NCBI GenBank assembly: GCA_964459805.1
Contig: CAYWOD010000017.1
Span: 1-26,977 of the forward strand
Direction: 5' to 3'
Length of the DNA: 26,977 nt
DNA from: DAOVRL01 sp964459805
GTDB taxonomy: Bacteria; Planctomycetota; Phycisphaerae; Sedimentisphaerales; Anaerobacaceae
Shown here: positions 15,935 through 24,215 of the stretch, piece by piece
Numbering within the stretch: position 1 is the first letter of the stretch
Layout: each line of letters begins with the position of its first letter
Program-made: the position numbers and the translations under genes
The notes under the pieces: generated by a model
The model's input: the letters and a program-made list of their open reading frames with translations, nothing else
The model's database searches: none
What the model was told of the DNA's origin: nothing

Positions 15935-18900
15935 TTAATCTCCTTCCAAAGCGGCATCTACCATCACACCCAACTGTTCGAGCTTGAAACCGTGAATGAA
16001 TATGCCCTTCTTCGGGCACGTGGCCTGGCAGACTCCACAGCCTTTGCACAATGCTCCGTCTCTTTCAACAGTTTTCTTGATGTCACCCTTGCGCAGATAT
16101 TCAATTAGCGTCAATGCGTTGTAAGGACACGGGTCGATGCAGTACGCGCACCCGTCGCAGTTTTCGTCCACTACTTCGGATATAGTAGCTTCCAGCTCGA
16201 TTTCGTCTTTTGACAGAATAGTGGCCGCTCTGGCAGCCGCTGCATTCGCCTGTGTGATACTCTCTTCGACCGATTTTGGGCAGTGGGCCAGCCCGCACAT
16301 GAACACGCCGTCGGTGGCAAAATCGACCGGTCGCAGCTTCATGTGCGCCTCCAGGAAAAACTTATCTTGATTAAGCGGTATCTTGAACAGTTGGGCAACC
16401 TCGTCAACTCCCTCATTGGGGACGATAGCGGGCGCAAGCACCACTAAGTCAGAGTCTATGCGAACCGGAGCGTTCAGAATGGGATCGACACAGGAAACTC
16501 TCAGACTACCGTTTTTGACGGATACCTCCGGTTTCTGATTCTCCTCGTAACGGAGGAAACGCACCCCTTTCTCTCTTGCCCGTCTATAATGCTCTTCGAG
16601 GAAGCCGTATGTCCTGATGTCACGATAAAGTATATAAACATCGGTCTCGGGACGGATGTTCTTTAGAGCAATGGCATTCTTAATCGCCTGCTGGCAGCAA
16701 ATACGGCTGCAATACGGCCGCTCCTCTTCTCTCGAACCGACACACTGAATCATCACAACAGACTTGAGGTTCTGGAGCTCAGGTTTGCTCTCGGCAATCC
16801 CTTCTTCCAGAGACCGCTGTGTGATGACACGAGGGTCTTTGCCGTAGAGGTATTCGGTCGGTTCATATTCACCGGCTCCGGTTGCGACGATAACGATACC
16901 GTGCGACGCTTCCTTTTCAGTGCCGTCGTGGCGGATTGTGGACTGGAAGTTACCCACCGAACCCTCAACAGCACAGATTTCGCTTCCTGAGTACAAATCA
17001 ATATTGGGATGAGAGTCTATCCTCTCGATAGTCTTGGCCAGCTTCTCTTGGGGGTCGTCGCCGCTGAGCAGGCTGTGTATATGCCTGAAGTTTCCTCCTA
17101 ACTCCTTGTCTTTTTCAACGAGATGCACCTTGAATCCCTGGTCGGCCAGGTTGAGCGCAGCGGTCATTCCCGCCAGCCCGCCGCCGATTACGAGCGCTTC
17201 ATTATTTACTTTCAGCCTGCCCTTGTGCAGAGGCTCCAACAGTCTGGCCTTAGCCACCGCCATCCTCACGAGGTCTTTCGATTTTCGTGTAGCCTCTTCC
17301 GGCTCGTGCATGTGCACCCACGTACACTGGTCGCGGATATTGGCCATTTCAAACAGGTATTCATTGAGACCGGCCTCCCGACAGGTGTTGCGGAAAAGCG
17401 GCTCATGGGTCCTCGGGCTGCACGACGCCACCACTACGCGGTTGAGGTCATGCTCGGAGATTAGCTCGGTTATCCGTTCCTGCGTGTCGGTCGAGCAGGT
17501 ATAAAGGTTGTCCTCTGCATAGACGACGTTGGACAGGCCCTTGGCGTATTTGACAATGCTCGGCACATCGGCATAGCCGCCGATGTTCCTGCCGCAGTGG
17601 CAGACAAACACACCGATGCGGGGCTCCTGGCCGCTTACATCCTTCTCCGGCGGATACTCCTTGTGTGTAATCAAAGTGCCTCTTTTGTCCTTTAGCAGTG
17701 CCATCGCCTTTGCAGCGCCTGCTGATGCCTCCATCACCGTTTCGGGAATGTCCTTCGGCCCGGCAAACGGCCCGCAGACATAGACGCCGGGATTTGAAGT
17801 CTCAACCGGAGCGAAACTCTGTGTCTCGGCAAAACCGTGCTCGTTTAGCTCAACCCCGAACTTGTCCGCCAGCTCACGCACCGCCGAAGGAGGTCTAAGC
17901 CCGGTGGAGAGCACGACCATGTTAAACTCTTCTGTCGTGATATCTCCGTCGTCTTTCTGGTAAGTAATCTTCAGGTCCTTCGTTGCGGGGGCCTCCTTGA
18001 TTGAAGAGGGACGACAGCGAATATATTTAACGCCAAGCTCTTTCGCGCGCTCATAATAGGCGTCGAATCCTTTCCCAAAAGCACGCATGTCGATGAAAAA
18101 GATTGTGCAATCGAGGTCGGGGGCATGCTCCTTGGCAATAATTGCTTCCTTGGTCGCATACATACAGCAAACCGAGGAACAATAGTTGTGTTCTACTTCT
18201 CGCGAGCCGACGCACTGAATCCATGCGACCCTCTTTGGATGTTTCTCGTCGGACGGCCGAAGGATTTCGCCCAGATACGGTCCGCTGGCTGAAAGAAGGC
18301 GCTCAAACTGCATGCTTGAGAGGACATTAGGATACCTGCCATAGCCGAGCTCCTTCTTGAGGTCGGGGTCGAATTGCTCAAATCCGGGTGAGAGGACCAC
18401 AGCGCCGACGTCCACCTCTTCGATTTGGTCTTGTTGGTCGTAATCAATGGCGTTGGCCTCGCAGAAGTTCTCGCAGGACTTGCAAACGTCCTTCAAAAAG
18501 TGCATGCACGTGTTGGGGTCAATCACGGCCACTTTCGGTATCGCCTGAGGGAACGGTACGTAGATGGAAGAGCGCCGAGTAAGACCCATATCATACTCAG
18601 ACAAGATAGGTCTGGGTTTGTTGAGCGTCACCTCACTTAGGTCCACTGCGTCTGTCGGGCAGACAACCTTGCAGGCGCCGCAGGCGATGCAGATAGGCGA
18701 GTGCTTGTCGTATGGAACACCTATCTTCCTTTCCGAACCGCGATTGACAAAGCTTACGGCGCCGACGCCCATCCGTTCTTCACACACCCTCGCGCAAAGT
18801 CCGCAGAGGATGCAGTCATCGTCCTTCTTGGGGAAACGGGACTCTTCAACTCCGTACTCCTTGGCCATCTCCTTAATAACAGGGGCGTCCGGGCAGCGAG

Positions 18901-19180
18901 CCAACAGCAATTCGAGCATAATCCGACGGGTCTTCAAGACCCTTTCTGTGTCGGTCCGGACGACCAATCCCTCCTGGGCAGGATAGACACAGGAAGCCTG
19001 AATGACCGAGCCGTGGGGTCCGGTTATTTCAACCAGACAGACACGGCACGCACCGTAGGGTTTCAGTGACTTGTGGTGGCAGAGAGTAGGAATCTTGATG
19101 CCGAGTTTCTCCGCGGCCTCGAGGATGGTCGAACCTTCTTCAACCTCAACCTTTTTGTTGTCGATAGTCAGAGTAATCAT
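15935..19180 (-). CDS. NuoG-arm / tandem HdrA fusion
   Basis: A 1081-residue multi-cluster flavoprotein. Residues 1-180 are a NuoG/HydA-type arm, with a [2Fe-2S] site (C34, C45, C48, C64) and two [4Fe-4S] motifs (C123/126/129/133 and C164/167/170/174). Residues 200-505 match HdrA but lack its N-terminal Rossmann FAD part; they carry C225/233/236/240 and the HdrA Cys signature C323, C334, C338, C339. Residues 520-990 form a second HdrA with an intact FAD motif VIGGGLAGMTAA (664-675) and a repeated signature C813, C824, C828, C829. Two C-terminal [4Fe-4S] motifs follow (C1008-C1018, C1045-C1055). The His/CxxC cluster usual in the arm is replaced by LLLARCPDAPVIKEM. Its start overlaps the PHP-HATPase stop (ATGA). 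It is probably the bifurcation hub. Confidence 0.93.
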   Translation of the reverse strand: MITLTIDNKKVEVEEGSTILEAAEKLGIKIPTLCHHKSLKPYGACRVCLVEITGPHGSVIQASCVYPAQEGLVVRTDTERVLKTRRIMLELLLARCPDAPVIKEMAKEYGVEESRFPKKDDDCILCGLCARVCEERMGVGAVSFVNRGSERKIGVPYDKHSPICIACGACKVVCPTDAVDLSEVTLNKPRPILSEYDMGLTRRSSIYVPFPQAIPKVAVIDPNTCMHFLKDVCKSCENFCEANAIDYDQQDQIEEVDVGAVVLSPGFEQFDPDLKKELGYGRYPNVLSSMQFERLLSASGPYLGEILRPSDEKHPKRVAWIQCVGSREVEHNYCSSVCCMYATKEAIIAKEHAPDLDCTIFFIDMRAFGKGFDAYYERAKELGVKYIRCRPSSIKEAPATKDLKITYQKDDGDITTEEFNMVVLSTGLRPPSAVRELADKFGVELNEHGFAETQSFAPVETSNPGVYVCGPFAGPKDIPETVMEASAGAAKAMALLKDKRGTLITHKEYPPEKDVSGQEPRIGVFVCHCGRNIGGYADVPSIVKYAKGLSNVVYAEDNLYTCSTDTQERITELISEHDLNRVVVASCSPRTHEPLFRNTCREAGLNEYLFEMANIRDQCTWVHMHEPEEATRKSKDLVRMAVAKARLLEPLHKGRLKVNNEALVIGGGLAGMTAALNLADQGFKVHLVEKDKELGGNFRHIHSLLSGDDPQEKLAKTIERIDSHPNIDLYSGSEICAVEGSVGNFQSTIRHDGTEKEASHGIVIVATGAGEYEPTEYLYGKDPRVITQRSLEEGIAESKPELQNLKSVVMIQCVGSREEERPYCSRICCQQAIKNAIALKNIRPETDVYILYRDIRTYGFLEEHYRRAREKGVRFLRYEENQKPEVSVKNGSLRVSCVDPILNAPVRIDSDLVVLAPAIVPNEGVDEVAQLFKIPLNQDKFFLEAHMKLRPVDFATDGVFMCGLAHCPKSVEESITQANAAAARAATILSKDEIELEATISEVVDENCDGCAYCIDPCPYNALTLIEYLRKGDIKKTVERDGALCKGCGVCQATCPKKGIFIHGFKLEQLGVMVDAALEGD

Positions 19181-20352
19181 TTCTTGTCTGTTTCTCTCGT
19201 GTCAAAACGATATGTTGAATTATCCTTTTTGTGTTCATACAGAAAGTCGATCTCAGGGTGGGCAGCAACCAGCGTGCCTATGGTCTCGCCAAGGTCGCCT
19301 ATGGGTTTGCAGTCCGGATGGCTCAAGCGAAACGTCGCCTTGACCGTTGTTCCTTCATCAGGTACGGAGCTCAGATCAAACCTTCCATCGCTTTGCCTGG
19401 CTGCCTGGGCCAGCAATGAGAGCCCCAAGCCGACTCTGCGAGTTGTCCTTGTCGTGAAGAACGGATCGAGGGCTTTCTTGAGGGTTTCCTCATCCATGCC
19501 TCTCCCATCGTCCGTAATCTCAATAGTCAATAAGTCGTTGGCCTGGTCCTCGTCGATCCTGATTTCAATTCTACCGGCCGAGGCAGAGATCGAGTTCTCT
19601 GCGATGTCTAAGATATGCAGGGATAAATCTTCCATTTTTCCTGTAACGATCCTCCTTCCGTCTTCACAGTGCAATGCCTTTTCTATTTCGTCGAATGACA
19701 GCTCTTCCACTACAAAACAGGTGGGACTCTTTCCGATATCCTCTAAGAAGTGAGCATCGGAAGAGGTTACCATCGGATAGTCGTAGTCCCGTTTGGCCGA
19801 CGACGGCCTCGATACCTCCAAGGCATCCAGCTCTAATCCTTTTGGAATGAAACCCAATTGACCGATCAGGCTGAACCGCTCGCGGTCGATATGAGCGGCA
19901 ATCGCCAGTCCTCGGTGCCGGTGAATCGCCTCGGCTATCTGTTCCACCGTCAAAGTGGTGGCTCCGATTAACAATTTACGGTTTGTTTCAACCACACGAT
20001 CCCATTCGTCAACTACTAATTGAGGGCCGAAAGCCTGCTCATCATTCTCGCCGGGAAGGTTTTCATAAACCATATCCTGGAGATGCATCAGGTCCCGCGC
20101 GGTCCTGAATAGTCCGAGGATATGGACCTCCTCTCGCGAGGTCACCTCAATGCCGGGTATGACAGCAAGTCCTTCCCGGACACCGGCTTTCATCACGGCG
20201 CTTACATTCTCAGCAGAATTATGGTCACATATCCCAATCATATCCAAACCTACTTGGCCGGCCTGTTTGACTATTGCCGTCGCCCGCATTTCACCGTCAC
20301 CGCAGGGAGACAGGCACGTATGTAAATGCAGGTCGGCCCTTACCTTTCTCAT
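19177..20352 (-). CDS. PHP-domain / HATPase fusion regulator
   Basis: A 391-residue fusion. Residues 1-240 form a PHP phosphoesterase-like domain with metal-binding motifs DLHLHTCLSPCGDGE, GICDHNS, PGIEVTS, AAHIDRE and SSDAHF. Residues 245-370 form a histidine-kinase-like ATPase: LHILDIAENSISA (N box), DDGRGMD (G1) and GLGLSLL (G2). No phospho-acceptor H box or sensor is evident. Separate PHP and HATPase genes commonly neighbour HydABC hydrogenase loci, where their function is unproven but presumed regulatory or assembly-related. Here they are joined. The start forms TAATG with the previous DRTGG gene and the end overlaps the NuoG/HdrA gene by 4 bases, implying translational coupling. Confidence 0.88.
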   Translation of the reverse strand: MRKVRADLHLHTCLSPCGDGEMRATAIVKQAGQVGLDMIGICDHNSAENVSAVMKAGVREGLAVIPGIEVTSREEVHILGLFRTARDLMHLQDMVYENLPGENDEQAFGPQLVVDEWDRVVETNRKLLIGATTLTVEQIAEAIHRHRGLAIAAHIDRERFSLIGQLGFIPKGLELDALEVSRPSSAKRDYDYPMVTSSDAHFLEDIGKSPTCFVVEELSFDEIEKALHCEDGRRIVTGKMEDLSLHILDIAENSISASAGRIEIRIDEDQANDLLTIEITDDGRGMDEETLKKALDPFFTTRTTRRVGLGLSLLAQAARQSDGRFDLSSVPDEGTTVKATFRLSHPDCKPIGDLGETIGTLVAAHPEIDFLYEHKKDNSTYRFDTRETDKK

Positions 20353-20708
20353 TATGTCATTCCACGAACCCCAAGGCCATACAGCCTGCCGACCAGCTCA
20401 AACGTTGGCAGTTCGCTCACCATAATTACGATATTCTCCGTTTCAGCTTTCTCGATGGTTTCCTGCTCCGGCTCTCTGCCATTTACCAGAACAATCCCGG
20501 CAAGATCCTTCATACTGGCAATGGCCACAATGTTGTGGTGAATCTGTAAAGTAATCCAGAGGTCCCCTTCTTTGCTATGGGCAAGAACGTCGCTAAGAAG
20601 ATCACTGGCATATCCGCCGGTGATCCGGCGTTCCAAGCTCCCCTTGGCCGACCTGACACCCAGATTTAGCTTCTGAACCAATTCAGTCAGTTTCACTTTT
20701 GGCTCCAT
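20352..20708 (-). CDS. DRTGG-domain protein, second copy
   Basis: A 118-residue protein of the DRTGG type, a small regulatory domain also found in phosphotransacetylases. Signature elements are GYASDLLSDVLAHSKEGDLWIT, ASMKDLAGIVLVNGREPE and IVIMVSELPTFELVGRLYGLG. The gene overlaps the end of the CBS-HATPase gene by 26 bases and shares a base with the next start. It is related to but distinct from the copy at 21646-22002. The ligand is unknown; nucleotide sensing is a guess. Confidence 0.85.
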   Translation of the reverse strand: MEPKVKLTELVQKLNLGVRSAKGSLERRITGGYASDLLSDVLAHSKEGDLWITLQIHHNIVAIASMKDLAGIVLVNGREPEQETIEKAETENIVIMVSELPTFELVGRLYGLGVRGMT

Positions 20709-21624
20709 CTTCGATAAAGACGCGAATATACAATTGTGTTCCCTTTCCCACGACGGATCTCAGGTCCATTTTGCTGGCGCACTTGAGGATGTTGTTCAGG
20801 CCCATACCAGCCCCGAAGCCTAACTCTCTGACCCACTCGGGGGCGGTCGAATAGCCAGGCTGCAAGACCTTCTTGATATCCGGGATCCCAGGGCCCGAGT
20901 CTTCCACTTTTATAAATATCTCCATTGGCTCAACCCGCACGCGAATCTTGCCGCCATCGGCATAGATAATCACGTTCATCTCTGCTTCGTACGTGGCGAT
21001 GGCAACGCGGCGAATTACCTGAGGGTCGAGGCCCAGGCGCCGCAGGGTAGCCTTTAGGCGGCTGGCGCCTTCTCCGGCCCTCTTGAAATCGTGACCGACA
21101 ACATCATATTGAAAGAGAAGCACGACTTTGTCCGCGAGAATATCCTCAAAAAAATGCGTTACTCGATGGCGGTACACATCCTCTTCTTGGTGATAGTCAA
21201 TCTCCAATTTTTTGAGCAGGCCCTCAATAATATCTCCCTTGGTAACAATTCCCAGGAGTTTGTTGTTCTCGCGATCAATCACCGGAAAACGGCCAAAACC
21301 GAATCGTTCAAATTTGTTGACGGCCTGGGTCAGTGGCTCATCGGCATAAAGGGTTCGAACATTCCCGATCATCTTCTCGCTGATGGGGCAGTCGTGCTCG
21401 CGATCGGCCAGCCACCTGATGAAATCCTCAAGGCTAATAATGCCGACGAGCTCATTTTCCTCTACGACCGGTGTTCCCGATATACGTTTCTCCAGCAGGA
21501 TTGCCCTTAACTGACTCATAGGTGTTTGTGGGCCAACTGTAACAACGTTTTTTTTCATTACCTGACCGACACTAATCTCATAGATTAGTTCCTGAATCTT
21601 GCTGATTTTGCTATCTGGAGCCAC
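20683..21624 (-). CDS. CBS-pair / RsbW-like HATPase protein
   Basis: About 313 residues. Two CBS motifs occupy roughly 20-140 (VMKKNVVTVGPQTPM, GIISLEDFIRWL, RTLYADEPL, LGIVTKGDIIEGLL), a module that often binds adenine nucleotides or NAD. A C-terminal ATPase of the anti-sigma/RsbW kind follows (about 170-305), with YEAEMNVIIYADGG, DSGPGIP and FGAGMGLNNI. A GTG start at 21624 sits 9 bases after AGGA and is preferred to a TTG two codons upstream. In the hydrogenase context it may sense energy or redox state and control expression or assembly. No sigma factor or anti-anti-sigma gene is in view. Confidence 0.87.
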   Translation of the reverse strand: MAPDSKISKIQELIYEISVGQVMKKNVVTVGPQTPMSQLRAILLEKRISGTPVVEENELVGIISLEDFIRWLADREHDCPISEKMIGNVRTLYADEPLTQAVNKFERFGFGRFPVIDRENNKLLGIVTKGDIIEGLLKKLEIDYHQEEDVYRHRVTHFFEDILADKVVLLFQYDVVGHDFKRAGEGASRLKATLRRLGLDPQVIRRVAIATYEAEMNVIIYADGGKIRVRVEPMEIFIKVEDSGPGIPDIKKVLQPGYSTAPEWVRELGFGAGMGLNNILKCASKMDLRSVVGKGTQLYIRVFIEDGAKSETD

Positions 21625-21645
21625 CTGCAAGTATCCTACCTAACC

Positions 21646-22002
21646 TCATTTCTTATATTCAGAACAACCAGGAAGTCCTTGGCGCCACAGCCGGCCGCAA
21701 GACTCAAACATCGGCAGTGGCGTCGTCAACAACGGGATGCTCTTGGACTGGGCCATTTTAATAGTCTCTTGCTCAGGCTTCTTTCCGCGAACAAAACATA
21801 TCGCCGCGAGGTCGGCCATTTCTGCGGTGCGGACGACCTGTGGATTGGTCAAACCGGTCAGCAGAAGAGACTCCGACTTCACGAAAGACAGCACATCGCT
21901 CATCAAATCGGACCCGCAGGCCATCTTAACCTCCTCGTCGAGAAGATCGGCTCCGGCGAGGACTTCCGCCTCAAGAACTCTTTTTATATCATCCAATGTC
22001 AT
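21646..22002 (-). CDS. DRTGG-domain protein, first copy
   Basis: A 118-residue DRTGG-type protein (CGSDLMSDVLSFVKSESLLLTG, AEMADLAAICFVRGKKPE, IPLLTTPLPMFESCGRLWRQGLPG). Its ATG overlaps the NuoF stop as ATGA, tying it translationally to the NADH subunit. It is paralogous to the second DRTGG gene, with the same length and motif order, so the pair probably arose by duplication or acts as a heterodimer. The function is unknown; HydABC-type loci carry homologues. Confidence 0.86.
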   Translation of the reverse strand: MTLDDIKRVLEAEVLAGADLLDEEVKMACGSDLMSDVLSFVKSESLLLTGLTNPQVVRTAEMADLAAICFVRGKKPEQETIKMAQSKSIPLLTTPLPMFESCGRLWRQGLPGCSEYKK

Positions 22003-23792
22003 GCTACCGACACCGCCTCAAACTTGCATACATCCAGACAGACACCACACTTTATACATTTTTCTTGATTGATTACGTGCGGCTCCTTCGCCTCGCCCGT
22101 AATAGCCTCCTGAGGACAATTCTTGGCGCACAGGCGGCAACCCTTACATTTCTCCTCGTCGATCGTGAACGTGATTAACGCCTTACACACTCTGCCCGGG
22201 CACTTCTGATCCTTGATATGGCTCTCATATTCATCGCGAAAGTACTCGATCGTGCTCAGGACCGGGTTGGGCGCCGTCCTTCCAAGCGCACAGAGAGAAG
22301 CATCTTTGACGGCCTGAGCCAGCTCCTCGAGCATTTCAATATCGCCTTCTTTGCCGTTTCCCTCGCAGATGCGCACCAGTATACCATGCATTACGTCAAT
22401 ACCTTCACGGCAGGCCGTGCATTTGCCGCACGATTCATCTTTCAAAAACTCGAGAAAATATCGGGCCACATCCACCATGCACGTGTCCTCGTCCATCACG
22501 ATCAGTCCGCCCGAACCCATGATCGAACCCACCTCAGCTAGTTTTTCATAGTCGATCGGCAGATCCAGAAGCGACGCAGGGATACATCCGCCCGATGGGC
22601 CGCCGGTTTGAACCGCCTTAAATTCCTTGTTGTTGGGTATCCCGCCCCCAATATCGTAAACGATCTCCCGTAGTGTAATACCCATCGGAACCTCGACAAG
22701 ACCCGTATTCTCGACCTTGCCAACCACTGAGAAGACCTTCGTACCCTTGCTGGTTTCAGTCCCGATACTGGAGAACCATTCAGCTCCTTTGTTGATTATC
22801 TCCGGCACATTAGCCCACGTTTCAACATTGTTGATGTTAGTCGGCGCACCCCAGACCCCGGATTGAGCAGGGAATGGGGGCCTGACTCTCGGCTCGGGAG
22901 CTCTGCCTTCCAAAGAGGCTATTAACGAAGTCTCCTCACCGCAGATGAAAGCTCCCGCGCCTTGCTGGATCGAAATATCAAAATTCAACCCTTCGCCGAG
23001 AATATCCTCGCCCAACAAACCGTATTCCTTTGCTTGCTCGATCGCCTTTATCAATCTCTCGTGGGCCAAAGGATATTCGTGTCGGATATATATATATCCG
23101 CGAGAGGCACCGGTCGCCCTTGCGCCGATTATCATACCCTCGAGAATAGAATGCGGATCGGACTCGATTATGCTTCGGTCCATAAACGCACCAGGATCCC
23201 CCTCGTCCGCATTGCACACCAAGTACTTGACAGCGCCTTTTGCTGCGGCTACCAGTTCCCACTTCCTGCCCGTTGGAAATCCGGCGCCCCCTCGTCCCCT
23301 CAGCCCGGATTCTTTAATCTGCTCTATGATCTCTTTAGGCTTCATTTCAGTCAGTGCTCTGACCAGCGCTGTGTATCCTCCTCGAGCGATGTACTCATCA
23401 ATCTGCTCCGGATCAATCATCCCTCGGTTGCGCAGTGCAATCAATCTCTGTTTGTTAAAGAATCCGATGTCGCTCATCTTTGGCACCGGAGCCTGCTCGG
23501 CCGGAGGTGTATACATCAGTTCCTTAACCGGTCTGCCCTTGAGAAAATGTTCCTCAACGAGGTGAGGGATGTCCTCTTCGGCGAGCAACTGATAAAAAAT
23601 TTCGTCCGGCTTGACGACGGCTACCGGCCCCTGGGCGCAAAAACCGTTACAACCGGTCATTACAACTGTAACCTCATCCTGAAGGTCGTGCTTCTTGAGC
23701 TCTCGTTCCAGTGCTTCCTTTATCTTGAATGACCCGTTTGAAACGCAACCGGTCCCGGCACAGAGCATAACGTGTGTTCGAGAGGGTTTCAT
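21999..23792 (-). CDS. NADH-binding FMN subunit, NuoF/HydB type
   Basis: A 597-residue flavoprotein that exchanges electrons with NAD(H). An N-terminal thioredoxin-like [2Fe-2S] domain has C11, C16, C48 and C52. The FMN/NADH domain shows GRGGAGFPTG (166-175), CNADEGDPGAF (193-203) and GAGAFICGEETSL (278-290). The N3-type [4Fe-4S] ligands are C455, C458, C461 and C501. A C-terminal 2x[4Fe-4S] ferredoxin has C549-C559 and C579-C589. This domain order is that of HydB in trimeric bifurcating hydrogenases and NADP-reducing hydrogenases, not of respiratory NuoF. AGGGAG precedes the ATG at 23792. Its NuoE partner is encoded 420 bases upstream, as a fusion to HdrA. Confidence 0.95.
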   Translation of the reverse strand: MKPSRTHVMLCAGTGCVSNGSFKIKEALERELKKHDLQDEVTVVMTGCNGFCAQGPVAVVKPDEIFYQLLAEEDIPHLVEEHFLKGRPVKELMYTPPAEQAPVPKMSDIGFFNKQRLIALRNRGMIDPEQIDEYIARGGYTALVRALTEMKPKEIIEQIKESGLRGRGGAGFPTGRKWELVAAAKGAVKYLVCNADEGDPGAFMDRSIIESDPHSILEGMIIGARATGASRGYIYIRHEYPLAHERLIKAIEQAKEYGLLGEDILGEGLNFDISIQQGAGAFICGEETSLIASLEGRAPEPRVRPPFPAQSGVWGAPTNINNVETWANVPEIINKGAEWFSSIGTETSKGTKVFSVVGKVENTGLVEVPMGITLREIVYDIGGGIPNNKEFKAVQTGGPSGGCIPASLLDLPIDYEKLAEVGSIMGSGGLIVMDEDTCMVDVARYFLEFLKDESCGKCTACREGIDVMHGILVRICEGNGKEGDIEMLEELAQAVKDASLCALGRTAPNPVLSTIEYFRDEYESHIKDQKCPGRVCKALITFTIDEEKCKGCRLCAKNCPQEAITGEAKEPHVINQEKCIKCGVCLDVCKFEAVSVA

Positions 23793-23819
23793 TCACTAAT
23801 CTCCCTTGGGCTTAAGTTT

Positions 23820-24203
23820 CTATCCAACGCGTTCGCTCCCAATAGCCAAAGCATACTCTTCGACCACCACCCCCGACAAGACGTGATCGGAGAAGATTTT
23901 CTTGGCCTTCTCCTGGTCCAGATCAACATATTTGACGGGAGCCTGGCCCTTGAGCTCTACAGTCATCATCGGTTCGCGGCTGCACAGTCCCGCGCAGCCC
24001 GATGTGGTAAGGACAACATCCTTTGAGTCCTTCTCCTCAACCAGAGCGAGCATCGTACTCATTATCTTTCTTGCCCCGGCCGCTATGCCGCACGTTCCCA
24101 TGTGAACTGTAATCTTTGCCCGCGCATCACCGTCACGCAGACTCATTGCCCTGGCCATTTTTTCCCTGATTTTGTTAAGGTCTTCCGGTCTAATCTTAGA
24201 CAT
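23820..24203 (-). CDS. Thioredoxin-like [2Fe-2S] ferredoxin
   Basis: A 127-residue protein with a helical lead (LNKIREKMARAM) and a [2Fe-2S] thioredoxin-like fold: HMGTCGIAAGARKI supplies the first ligand region and TTSGCAGLCSREPM the C-x3-C pair. It resembles the N-terminal domain of the neighbouring NuoF and the HydABC-associated ferredoxin-like proteins. The first site has only one clear cysteine where the NuoF domain has C-x4-C, so ligand geometry may differ. It lies between the NuoE-fusion gene (12 bases) and nuoF (27 bases), and is probably a subunit of the NADH module. Confidence 0.87.
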   Translation of the reverse strand: MSKIRPEDLNKIREKMARAMSLRDGDARAKITVHMGTCGIAAGARKIMSTMLALVEEKDSKDVVLTTSGCAGLCSREPMMTVELKGQAPVKYVDLDQEKAKKIFSDHVLSGVVVEEYALAIGSERVG

Positions 24204-24215
24204 GTTTGTCCTCTT

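Noticed and set aside
15935..19180. [FeFe]-hydrogenase HydA
   Set aside because: The N-terminal arm is HydA-like but none of the H-cluster motifs follow; the rest is HdrA.
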